Shown here piece after piece: positions 7,232-13,154 of a stretch of DNA of 13,154 nt (position 1 is its first letter; each line of letters begins with the position of its first letter). The notes beneath the pieces were generated by a model, which worked only from the letters and a program-made list of their open reading frames with translations, was not told where the DNA came from and searched no databases. Both the position numbers and the translations under genes were made by a program. The DNA is from Gammaproteobacteria bacterium. Lineage in GTDB: Bacteria > Pseudomonadota > Gammaproteobacteria > Pseudomonadales > Azotimanducaceae. The stretch spans positions 1 to 13,154 of the forward strand of contig JAPPHP010000342.1 of NCBI GenBank assembly GCA_028821035.1. Direction: 5' to 3'.

Positions 7232-8065
7232 ATGCACGAAGTCAGCGAACTGCAGACCTATCTCTACGACCTCAAGGGCTATCTCGTCGTCGAGGACGTG
7301 CTCAGTCCGGAGGAGGTCGCGCGGCTGAAGGAAGCCGTCGACGGCACGGACCTCACGAACCTGCCGCCGAGCCACCGGTTCGGGAGCGCGGGCGGCTCGG
7401 CGCCGACGGGCCCCGGCTTCCTCGCCTGGGGCGAACCGTTCGTCGCGCTGATGGACCACCCGCTCGTGATGAACGTCATGCGCGCGCAACTCGGCGACTG
7501 TTTCCGGCTCGACAGGATCTTCGGGATGCACATGCGCAAGGGCCTGCCGAACGGCCGGCTCCACTCGGACTACGGGGCGTCGCAGCCGTTCACCCGCGCC
7601 GAGCGCGGGCGGTACTTCGTGTCCCCCGGTCACGAGGCGTTGCACGGCTTCGGCGTGGCGGCATGGAACCTTACGGACACGGGTCCCGACCACGGCGGCC
7701 TGCGCGTGATCCCGGGCAGCCACAACAGCCATTTCAAGCTGCCGAAGGTCATCCGCGAGGACGCGTACGACGACGTGGTGGTGATCCCCGAAGCCCCGGC
7801 CGGCAGCGTGACCTTCTTCTCGGAGGCGCTGACGCACGGCACGGCGGCGTGGCGCGCGGACCATCACCGCTACACGCTGCTCTACAAGTACTGCGCCTCG
7901 CAGCTCTCCTGGTCCCGCACGCGGGTCACGGCGCCCGAGCACGCGGAACTCACGGAGCGGCAGCGGTTGCTGCTCGAGGAGCCGGCGGGAGCCAAGTGGT
8001 TCTTCCCCTCGCTGTTCCCCGAGGAGGAGGGAGAGGGCGCGGAACGCAAGGCCGCGTCGAGCTGA
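7232..8065 (+). CDS. Phytanoyl-CoA dioxygenase (PhyH) family Fe(II)/2-oxoglutarate oxygenase
   Basis: This 277-residue cytosolic protein has the PhyH-type double-stranded beta-helix. The iron ligands are H111 and D113 (LHSDYG) and H202 (LTHGTAAW). R213 (DHHRYTLLYKY) is the likely 2-oxoglutarate-binding arginine. Other family signatures are LKGYLVVEDVLSPEE at the N-terminus and GGLRVIPGSHNSHFKLP. Such proteins hydroxylate small molecules, but the substrate of this subfamily is not known to me, and phytanoyl-CoA itself is unlikely to be implied. It follows egtD in the same direction after 50 bases. ATG 7232 or GTG 7226 could be the start. Neither has a convincing ribosome binding site, although TAGCCT at 7220-7225 could be a -10 element for a nearly leaderless mRNA. 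The gene is convergent with the DUF2782 gene, 16 bases away. Confidence 0.9.
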   Translation: MHEVSELQTYLYDLKGYLVVEDVLSPEEVARLKEAVDGTDLTNLPPSHRFGSAGGSAPTGPGFLAWGEPFVALMDHPLVMNVMRAQLGDCFRLDRIFGMHMRKGLPNGRLHSDYGASQPFTRAERGRYFVSPGHEALHGFGVAAWNLTDTGPDHGGLRVIPGSHNSHFKLPKVIREDAYDDVVVIPEAPAGSVTFFSEALTHGTAAWRADHHRYTLLYKYCASQLSWSRTRVTAPEHAELTERQRLLLEEPAGAKWFFPSLFPEEEGEGAERKAASS

Positions 8066-8081
8066 CGCCTGCGCGCGTTCT

Positions 8082-8411
8082 TCAGAACTCCACGATCCGC
8101 CACTGCGGCACGAGCAGTTCCGCCTGGTCGATGTCGCCGAAGCCTTCGCTCGGGTCGACGGGAACGAGGTAGTACGGCGGGCCGAACTCGGGGACGATCT
8201 TGACCATCCGGAGGTGCCCGTTCTGGCGGTACTCGTAGACCGTCCGGTCCTCGCCCTCGATGAGCGTGACGTCGGGTCCGCGCTGGGCGGTTTCCTGGGC
8301 CGTGACCGGTGCGGCGTACAGCGCCAGCGACAGGACGGCCGCGGTGTGGGCGACGCTGCGCAGGGTGTGGCCTCGTGTGATAGCGTGACCGGGCGGGAGG
8401 CAATGTAGCAT
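8082..8411 (-). CDS. DUF2782 family small secreted protein
   Basis: This small protein of unknown function belongs to a family I recall as encoded next to polA in Pseudomonas and relatives. The mature part reads PDVTLIEGEDRTVYEYRQNG, then LRMVKIVPEFGPPYYLVP and finally VPQWRIVEF, the family's typical ending. A signal peptide (RSVAHTAAVLSLALYAAPVTAQ) points to the periplasm. The start is uncertain. The ATG with first base at 8411 gives 109 residues but a long, odd N-terminus. A CTG at 8363, with GAGG seven bases upstream, gives a clean 23-residue signal peptide and about 93 residues. The ATG at 8411 overlaps the polA start codon on the other strand (GCATGC). An open frame continues further upstream to 8621, inside polA, and is a shadow. 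Confidence 0.8.
   Translation of the reverse strand: MLHCLPPGHAITRGHTLRSVAHTAAVLSLALYAAPVTAQETAQRGPDVTLIEGEDRTVYEYRQNGHLRMVKIVPEFGPPYYLVPVDPSEGFGDIDQAELLVPQWRIVEF
8395..8400 (+). promoter_or_regulatory. Ribosome binding site of polA
   Basis: GGGAGG lies nine bases before the polA ATG at 8410. A second ATG at 8403-8405 lies only two bases after it and is followed at once by TAG, so it cannot start polA. The site therefore selects 8410 as the real start. Confidence 0.7.
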
Positions 8412-11097
8412 GCAAGAGGACACTCCGTTACTGCTCGTCGACGGTTCGTCGTACCTGTTCCGCGCCTTCCACGCCCTCCCCGACCTGTCCACCGCCGACG
8501 GGTTCCCGACAGGCGCCCTGTTCGGCGTCATCAACATGCTGCGCAAGCTCGGCAAGGACTTCGAGGGCAGCCCGGTGGCGGTGGTGTTCGACGCGTCGGG
8601 CAAGTCCTTCCGGAACGACATCTACCCCGAGTACAAGGCCAACCGCCCGCCGATGCCGGCCGACCTGCGGCAGCAGATCGAGCCGATCCACCAGGTCATC
8701 AGGGCGATGGGCATGCCGCTCCTGATCGTCCCCGACGTCGAGGCGGACGACGTGATCGGCACCCTCGCGGCGCAGGCAACGGCGAGTCGCCGGCACACGG
8801 TCGTCTCGACCTCCGACAAGGACATGGCGCAACTCGTAAGCGACTACGTGACACTCGTCAACACGATGAGCGAGACGACCCTCGACCGGGACGGCGTGGC
8901 GAAGAAGTACGGCGTGCCGCCCGAGCGCATCGTCGACTATCTCGCGCTCATGGGCGACAGCGTCGACAACATCCCGGGCGTGCCGAAGGTCGGCCCGAAG
9001 ACCGCGGCGAAGTGGATAGGCCAGTTCGGCAGTCTCGACGGGGTCATGGCGGGGGCGGACGACGTCAAGGGCAAGGTGGGCGAGAACCTCCGGGCGACGC
9101 TGGACCAACTGCCGCTTTCCCGCGAGCTCGCGACGATCCGCTGCGACGTCGACCTGCCCGTGGCGCTGGAGGACCTGGTTCCCAGGGAGGCCGACAAGGA
9201 CGCCCTGGCCGAACTCTTCACGCGGTTCGAGTTCCGGTCCTGGCTGTCGGAACTCGGGATCGAAGCGGACGAACCGCCGCCGCCCGCGCGGGACTACGTC
9301 CGCGTGACCGAGTCGGCCGAACTCGACGCCTGGGTGGGGCGCCTTCGGGAAGCGGGGCGATTCGCGCTTGCCGTGCACACCGACCGGGGCCACTACATGG
9401 ACGCGCGCATCGCGGGTCTCTCGGTCGCGGTCGAGCCCGGGGCGGCTGCCTATGTGCCCGTGGGACACGACCTCGCGGGCGCCGGGCAGTTGTCGCTCGC
9501 GACCGTGCTGGAAGCCCTCGGGCCCCTCCTTCAGGACGCCGCGCTCCCCAAGGTCGGCCACAACCTGAAGATCGCCCGCAACGTGCTCGCGCGGCATGAT
9601 GTCGCGCTGGCCGGCATCGCGAGCGACACGATGCTCGAGTCGTACGTCCTCGACAGCGTCGGCACCCGCCGGCACAGCCTGGAGGCGCTCGCGACGAAAC
9701 ATCTCAGGTTCGACACGACGCGCTACGAGGACATCGCCGGCAAGGGCGCCAAGCAGCTCGACTTCCCGGCGCTCGCGGTCGAGGCGGCCACGGACTTCGC
9801 CGCGGAAGAGGCCGACGTCGCGCTCCGGCTCCACGAGGCCCTGTGGCCACGGCTGGAGTCGACAGGACGACTGCGCGGCGTTTACGAGGACATCGAACTG
9901 CCGTTGCTGTCGGTGCTTTCCCGCGTCGAACAGGCGGGCGCGCTGGTCGATGCCGGCCTGCTGGCGGAACAGGGGCGGGAGCTTGGCGTGCGCGTGGAGG
10001 CGCTTGCCGACCAGGCGTACGAAGTAGCGGATCAGACCTTCAACCTGGGGTCGCCAAAGCAGCTTCAGGAGATCCTGTACGACAAGATGGGACTCACGCC
10101 GCTACGAAAGACGCAGACCGGACAGCGTTCGACAGCGGAAGCGGTGCTGCAGGAGTACGCGGACCGGGGCGAAGAGCTGCCGCGAATCATCCTGGCCCAC
10201 CGCCAGGTCTCCAAGCTGAAGTCCACCTACACCGACACGCTCCCCCAGCAGATCAACCAGCGCACGGGCCGCATCCACACCACGTACGGACAGGCCGTGG
10301 CCGCCACCGGGCGTCTCGCCTCGCAGGACCCGAACCTGCAGAACATCCCGATCCGCACCGAGGAAGGCCGGCGCATCCGGCAGGCGTTCGTCGCCCCGCC
10401 CGGCCGCAAGCTGGTCGCCGCGGACTACTCCCAGATCGAGTTGCGCATCATGGCGCACCTGTCCCGGGACGACGGGCTCGTGCAGGCCTTCGAGGGGGGC
10501 CTCGACGTGCACCGGGCGACGGCGGCCGAGGTGTTCGGCGTCGGTGTGGACGAGGTCAACGGCGACCAGCGCCGCAGCGCCAAGGCGATCAACTTCGGGC
10601 TGATCTACGGCATGTCCGCCTTCGGCCTCGGGCGCCAGCTACGCGTGCCACGCAACGTCGCACAGGGGTACATCGACCTCTACTTCGCGCGCTACCCGGG
10701 CGTGCGCGAGTACATGGACAACACGCGGGCCCAGGCGCGTGAGGCGGGGTTCGTCGAGACGGTCTACGGCCGGCGCCTCTACCTGCCCGAGATCAACGCC
10801 CGCCAGCCGGCCCGCCGCCAGGCGGCGGAACGCACCGCGATCAACGCGCCGATGCAGGGCACGGCCGCCGACATCATCAAGCGCGCGATGATCGACGTGG
10901 ACGGATGGCTCGCCGGCGCCGGCCTCGACGCGGCGATGATCATGCAGGTTCACGACGAACTGGTGTTCGAAGTGGCGGAGGACGATGTCGCGGCGCTCGT
11001 GGACGGGGTGACGGAGCGCATGACGCGGGCCACGGACCTCTCGGTCGGCATGGTGGTGGATGTCGGCGTTGGGGACAACTGGGACGAGGCGCACTGA
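8410..11097 (+). CDS. polA: DNA polymerase I with a probably inactive 3'-5' exonuclease domain
   Basis: This 895-residue repair and Okazaki-processing polymerase has three domains. The N-terminal 5' nuclease (about 1-290) keeps its acidic clusters (LLLVDGSSYLFRAF, VEADDVIG, STSDKD, MGDSVDNIPGVPKVGPKTA). The middle domain (about 300-500) has the 3'-5' exonuclease fold, but its catalytic residues are replaced: FDTET of E. coli is LAVHT (A321, H323), NLKYD is NLKIA (A389), and YAAED is FAAEE (F463, E467). The polymerase domain keeps motif A (DYSQIELR, D672), motif B (RRSAKAINFG, K725 and F729) and motif C (VHDELVFEV, D849). It therefore probably polymerises and removes primers but does not proofread. 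It is flanked by the divergent DUF2782 gene and convergent engB, as in Pseudomonas. Confidence 0.97.
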   Translation: MQEDTPLLLVDGSSYLFRAFHALPDLSTADGFPTGALFGVINMLRKLGKDFEGSPVAVVFDASGKSFRNDIYPEYKANRPPMPADLRQQIEPIHQVIRAMGMPLLIVPDVEADDVIGTLAAQATASRRHTVVSTSDKDMAQLVSDYVTLVNTMSETTLDRDGVAKKYGVPPERIVDYLALMGDSVDNIPGVPKVGPKTAAKWIGQFGSLDGVMAGADDVKGKVGENLRATLDQLPLSRELATIRCDVDLPVALEDLVPREADKDALAELFTRFEFRSWLSELGIEADEPPPPARDYVRVTESAELDAWVGRLREAGRFALAVHTDRGHYMDARIAGLSVAVEPGAAAYVPVGHDLAGAGQLSLATVLEALGPLLQDAALPKVGHNLKIARNVLARHDVALAGIASDTMLESYVLDSVGTRRHSLEALATKHLRFDTTRYEDIAGKGAKQLDFPALAVEAATDFAAEEADVALRLHEALWPRLESTGRLRGVYEDIELPLLSVLSRVEQAGALVDAGLLAEQGRELGVRVEALADQAYEVADQTFNLGSPKQLQEILYDKMGLTPLRKTQTGQRSTAEAVLQEYADRGEELPRIILAHRQVSKLKSTYTDTLPQQINQRTGRIHTTYGQAVAATGRLASQDPNLQNIPIRTEEGRRIRQAFVAPPGRKLVAADYSQIELRIMAHLSRDDGLVQAFEGGLDVHRATAAEVFGVGVDEVNGDQRRSAKAINFGLIYGMSAFGLGRQLRVPRNVAQGYIDLYFARYPGVREYMDNTRAQAREAGFVETVYGRRLYLPEINARQPARRQAAERTAINAPMQGTAADIIKRAMIDVDGWLAGAGLDAAMIMQVHDELVFEVAEDDVAALVDGVTERMTRATDLSVGMVVDVGVGDNWDEAH

Positions 11098-11112
11098 TGG
11101 CGGACGAAACAG

Positions 11113-11129
11113 GCCCGGCCTGGCCGGGC
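11113..11129. terminator. GC-rich hairpin between convergent polA and engB
   Basis: GCCCGGC and GCCGGGC form a perfect seven-base stem around a CTG loop, 15 bases after the polA stop and within the 108-base gap to the end of engB. It may act as a terminator for polA, or for both genes as it is symmetrical, but no T-run follows on either strand, so it is not a textbook intrinsic terminator. Nothing else stands out in this gap. Confidence 0.35.
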
Positions 11130-11205
11130 GCGTGGAATGAAGCTGGCCGACCGACGAAGTGGTCGATGAGCTGTTTCGGAAGTGGGGGGCGCCAGGCGAC
11201 CAGGG

Positions 11206-11841
11206 CTAGGTGTCCGCGTCTGGAGTCGCGCTCGCGCCGCTACCCACGGCAACGGCCTCCCCAACGAGAAACGCCGCCACCCGCGCCTCCGCGATTTCCG
11301 CGCCGAGCCCCGACGTGGCGGAGAACGGGATGACCTCGCCGATCCCGGTATCCGCAAGCTGACGCGCCACGGCTCGGTGCACGGCGATGCGGGCGCCCTG
11401 CTTCAGCTTGTCCGACTTGTTGAGGAGCGCCAACAGCGGCGTCTCCGTCTGGGCGGCCCAGTCGAGCATCTGCACGTCGAACGGCTGCAGGGGGTGGCGG
11501 GCGTCCATGATGAGCACGACGGCGGCCAGCATTTCGCGGTGGGTGAGGTAGTCGTCGATGGCCTGGCTCCACCGTGCGCGCTCCGCCTTGCCGGCCTTGG
11601 CGTAGCCGTAGCCGGGGAGGTCGACCAGGCGTCCGCCCCCCTCGACCGTGAAGAAGTTGATGAGTCGCGTCCGGCCGGGTGTCTTGCTGACGCGCGCGAG
11701 CCGGCGCGAGCCCGTGAGGCGGTTGAGCGTGCTGGACTTGCCCGCGTTCGAGCGGCCCGCGAAGGCGACTTCGGGCTCGTCGTCCGGTGGGCATTCGGCG
11801 AGGGTGGACGCGCTGGTCAGGAAGCGTGCGGAAAGGGGCAT
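11206..11841 (-). CDS. engB: Ribosome biogenesis GTPase EngB (YihA/YsxC)
   Basis: This 211-residue TRAFAC-class GTPase is needed for late 50S subunit assembly. Its GTP-binding motifs are in order: G1 GRSNAGKS (29-36), switch region KTPGRT (53-58), G3 DLPG (74-77) followed by YGYAK, G4 NKSD (141-144) and G5 SAT (174-176). Length is normal. The chosen ATG (first base 11841) begins MPLSARFLTSAS, the usual EngB N-terminus; the frame stays open upstream to 12072 but there runs antisense through the cytochrome c4 gene. No clear ribosome binding site precedes the ATG. It is transcribed toward polA and divergently from cytochrome c4, an arrangement shared with Pseudomonas. Confidence 0.95.
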   Translation of the reverse strand: MPLSARFLTSASTLAECPPDDEPEVAFAGRSNAGKSSTLNRLTGSRRLARVSKTPGRTRLINFFTVEGGGRLVDLPGYGYAKAGKAERARWSQAIDDYLTHREMLAAVVLIMDARHPLQPFDVQMLDWAAQTETPLLALLNKSDKLKQGARIAVHRAVARQLADTGIGEVIPFSATSGLGAEIAEARVAAFLVGEAVAVGSGASATPDADT

Positions 11842-11847
11842 GGCGGG

Positions 11848-11853
11848 TATAAT
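11848..11853 (+). promoter_or_regulatory. Probable -10 box of the cytochrome c4 gene
   Basis: A perfect TATAAT on the forward strand lies in the divergent region, seven bases outside the engB start. Transcription would begin near 11860 and leave a leader of about 94 bases before the cytochrome c4 ATG. No recognisable -35 hexamer lies 16-18 bases upstream, where the engB coding sequence is, so it may need an activator or another sigma-factor contact. Confidence 0.5.
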
Positions 11854-11866
11854 CCGCTCGCCGCGA

Positions 11867-11886
11867 CGCCGGTAGTGTAACCGGCG
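11867..11886. repeat. Inverted repeat in the engB/cytochrome c4 intergenic region
   Basis: CGCCGGT and ACCGGCG form a perfect seven-base stem around a six-base AGTGTA loop, 13 bases after TATAAT. On the forward strand it would be a 5'-end hairpin of the cytochrome c4 mRNA; as DNA it could be an operator for either divergent gene. Function unknown. Confidence 0.4.
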
Positions 11887-11953
11887 ACCCGTCTCCTGGG
11901 CCTGCTGGCCGACTGCAGAGGGGGACCGCGGCGCTTTGTTGCAGGGCCTCGAA

Positions 11954-12547
11954 ATGCGTTGTTTGAAGTGGGTGGCCGCCGTCGCCCTGGCGGGTTCGGT
12001 CGCCGCGTCCGAAGTCGAGACCATGGCGATCGCCTGCGGGGCGTGCCATGGCCAGGACGGCGTTTCGGGCATCGCCCCCGACTATCCGAGCATCGGGGGG
12101 CAGAACGAGCGCTACCTGCTCACGCAGTTGCGGCTGCTCAAGTCCGGCGAGCGGCCGGCGCCGCTGATGGCGGGTACGCTCGACATGCTCTCCGACGACG
12201 ACCTCGCGAAACTCGCGGCCTACTACGCGGCGATGCCTGGTCAGGTCGGCCGTTCCTCGCCGGACGACCTGGAGACGGGCCAGCAGATCTACCGCGGCGG
12301 CATCATGGACAAGGGCGTGGCGGCCTGCACGGCGTGTCACTCCCCTACCGGAGGCGGCAACGCCCCGGCAGGCTTTCCGAGCCTCTCCGGACAGCGTTAC
12401 GACTACGTCGTCGCGCAACTCGTGGCCTACCGCGAGGGACACCGCACGACGGACGAAGAGTTCGGCGGCATGATGCGCGACGTCGCGTCGCGGCTGACGG
12501 ACACCGAGATCGCGGCGCTGGCCAACTACGTCCAGGGCCTGTACTGA
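11954..12547 (+). CDS. Cytochrome c4, periplasmic diheme c-type cytochrome
   Basis: This 197-residue precursor has a short signal peptide (residues 1-18, KWVAAVALAGSVAA) and two homologous class I cytochrome c halves. Heme-binding motifs are C28-G-A-C31-H32 and C125-T-A-C128-H129. Each half ends in a segment with a candidate axial Met: MAGTLDMLSDDDLAKLAAYYAAM in part in the first, and GGMMRDVASRLTDTEIAALANYV in part in the second. Cytochromes c4 pass electrons from the bc1 complex to terminal oxidases, so it is a plausible donor to CuA-containing complexes. ATG 11954 was chosen because it gives the signal peptide directly; the frame is open a further 18 bases upstream. The ribosome binding site is weak. 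The dsbA gene follows after 20 bases, probably in the same transcript. Confidence 0.93.
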   Translation: MRCLKWVAAVALAGSVAASEVETMAIACGACHGQDGVSGIAPDYPSIGGQNERYLLTQLRLLKSGERPAPLMAGTLDMLSDDDLAKLAAYYAAMPGQVGRSSPDDLETGQQIYRGGIMDKGVAACTACHSPTGGGNAPAGFPSLSGQRYDYVVAQLVAYREGHRTTDEEFGGMMRDVASRLTDTEIAALANYVQGLY

Positions 12548-12567
12548 TCCGCGCCGGCGCGACGCAA

Positions 12568-13154
12568 GTGCGACACGCTCTCGCCTTCCTCTGCCTGATC
12601 CTCGGATCGGCCGCGCAAGCCCAGGAGTTCCAGTCCGGCGTCCACTACACCGAGTTGCCCATTCCGGTGGAGACGATTGCGCCGGAAGGCGCGGTGGAGG
12701 TGGTGGAGGTGTTCTCCTACGCCTGCATCCACTGCTACAACTTCGAGCCGCTCGTGCGGGCCTGGGAGGAACGGCAGCCGGAGGACGTCGCGTTCCGGCG
12801 TGTCCCGGCGGTCTTCAACCCGGTCTGGGAGTTGCTGGGTCAGGCGTACTACACGGCGCGGGCGCTTGACGTCCTCGACACGGTGCACATGCCCATCTTC
12901 GAGGCCATCCACGTGCACCGCATGGACATTCGCGACACGGAACTGCTCGGCCGCATCTTCGGCCGCTACGCGGAGACGCCGGACGAAGAGTTCTTCCGCG
13001 TCTTCCGCTCGTTCGGCGTCGTCAGCAGCACGCGGCAGGCCCGGGCACAGAGCCAGGCGTACCGGATCAGCGGCGTTCCGACCCTCGTGGTTGCGGGCAA
13101 GTACCGCATCGAGGTCGACAAGGCGGGGAGCCTGGAGCGGATGCTCGAGGTGGT
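12568..13154 (+). CDS. dsbA: Thiol:disulfide interchange protein DsbA, 3' end outside window
   Basis: 195 complete codons are visible and no stop is reached. DsbA is the periplasmic oxidant that introduces disulfide bonds into exported proteins. A signal peptide (MRHALAFLCLILGSAAQA, cleaved before QEF) follows the GTG start at 12568, the only reasonable in-frame start after the cytochrome c4 stop. The redox motif is C53-I-H-C56 in FSYACIHCYNFEP, where most DsbA proteins have CPHC. The cis-proline loop is GVPT (P171). The alpha-helical insertion and RAQSQAYRISGVPTLVV are typical of the family. The order cytochrome c4 then dsbA also occurs in Pseudomonas. Only the extreme C-terminus should be missing. 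Confidence 0.92.
   Translation, partial: MRHALAFLCLILGSAAQAQEFQSGVHYTELPIPVETIAPEGAVEVVEVFSYACIHCYNFEPLVRAWEERQPEDVAFRRVPAVFNPVWELLGQAYYTARALDVLDTVHMPIFEAIHVHRMDIRDTELLGRIFGRYAETPDEEFFRVFRSFGVVSSTRQARAQSQAYRISGVPTLVVAGKYRIEVDKAGSLERMLEV

Noticed and set aside
8077..8088. GTTCT-TC-AGAAC inverted repeat between the PhyH gene and the DUF2782 gene as a terminator
   Set aside because: The stem is five bases with a two-base loop, too short to fold well, and it has no T-run.
11097..11333. 78-codon forward frame starting at an ATG that overlaps the polA stop (TGATG)
   Set aside because: Its second half runs antisense through engB and is Arg/Pro-rich, as expected of a GC-rich shadow. No family is recognisable and there is no separate ribosome binding site.
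1..13154. CRISPR arrays, tRNA or rRNA genes, insertion sequences
   Set aside because: I saw no repeated spacer-like units, tRNA-like arms, transposase motifs or flanking inverted repeats anywhere in the window.

Overview
The window is very GC-rich and almost wholly coding; no stretch above 300 bases lacks a gene. The right half, in the order DUF2782 gene, polA, engB (reverse strand), cytochrome c4, dsbA, matches an arrangement I recall from Pseudomonas and relatives. Together with an egtB-egtD pair and a phytanoyl-CoA dioxygenase (PhyH) family gene, this suggests an uncultured, possibly marine or host-associated gammaproteobacterium. The taxonomic placement is inference.

Positions 1-4884 are one tightly packed forward operon: the 3' end of aroE, then coxB, coxA, ctaA, ctaB and sco. 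Every junction is a stop/start overlap of 4-7 bases (GTGA, ATGA, ATGA, ATGA, ATGGTAG), so the genes are probably translationally coupled. It looks like a cytochrome c oxidase operon, but the subunit I homologue is highly abnormal. It keeps the three heme-binding histidines yet has lost two of the three CuB histidines, the His-Tyr cross-link tyrosine, the D-channel glutamate, the K-channel lysine and both subunit I ligands of the Mg site. Subunit II keeps the CuA site, has lost the Mg-site glutamate and lacks the first transmembrane helix. No subunit III or CtaG/Cox11 (CuB chaperone) gene is present, whereas Sco (CuA maturation) and CtaA/CtaB (heme A synthesis) are. This coherent pattern is the best candidate here for an undescribed system: a CuA/heme complex derived from a heme-copper oxidase that probably no longer does canonical proton-pumping oxygen reduction.

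Positions 4899-7181 hold a probable sigma70-type promoter and the ergothioneine genes egtB and egtD, which overlap by 11 bases. A PhyH-family Fe(II)/2-oxoglutarate oxygenase gene follows (7232-8065).

Positions 8082-11841 hold a small secreted DUF2782 protein (reverse), polA (forward) and the GTPase gene engB (reverse, convergent with polA). The polA product has intact 5' nuclease and polymerase motifs, but every catalytic residue of its 3'-5' proofreading domain is substituted. Positions 11842-11953 are a divergent intergenic region with a perfect TATAAT and a hairpin. It leads to a diheme cytochrome c4 gene and a DsbA gene cut by the window end, whose active site is CIHC rather than the usual CPHC. 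Cytochrome c4 is a plausible periplasmic electron donor to CuA-type complexes, but nothing links it directly to the unusual complex.
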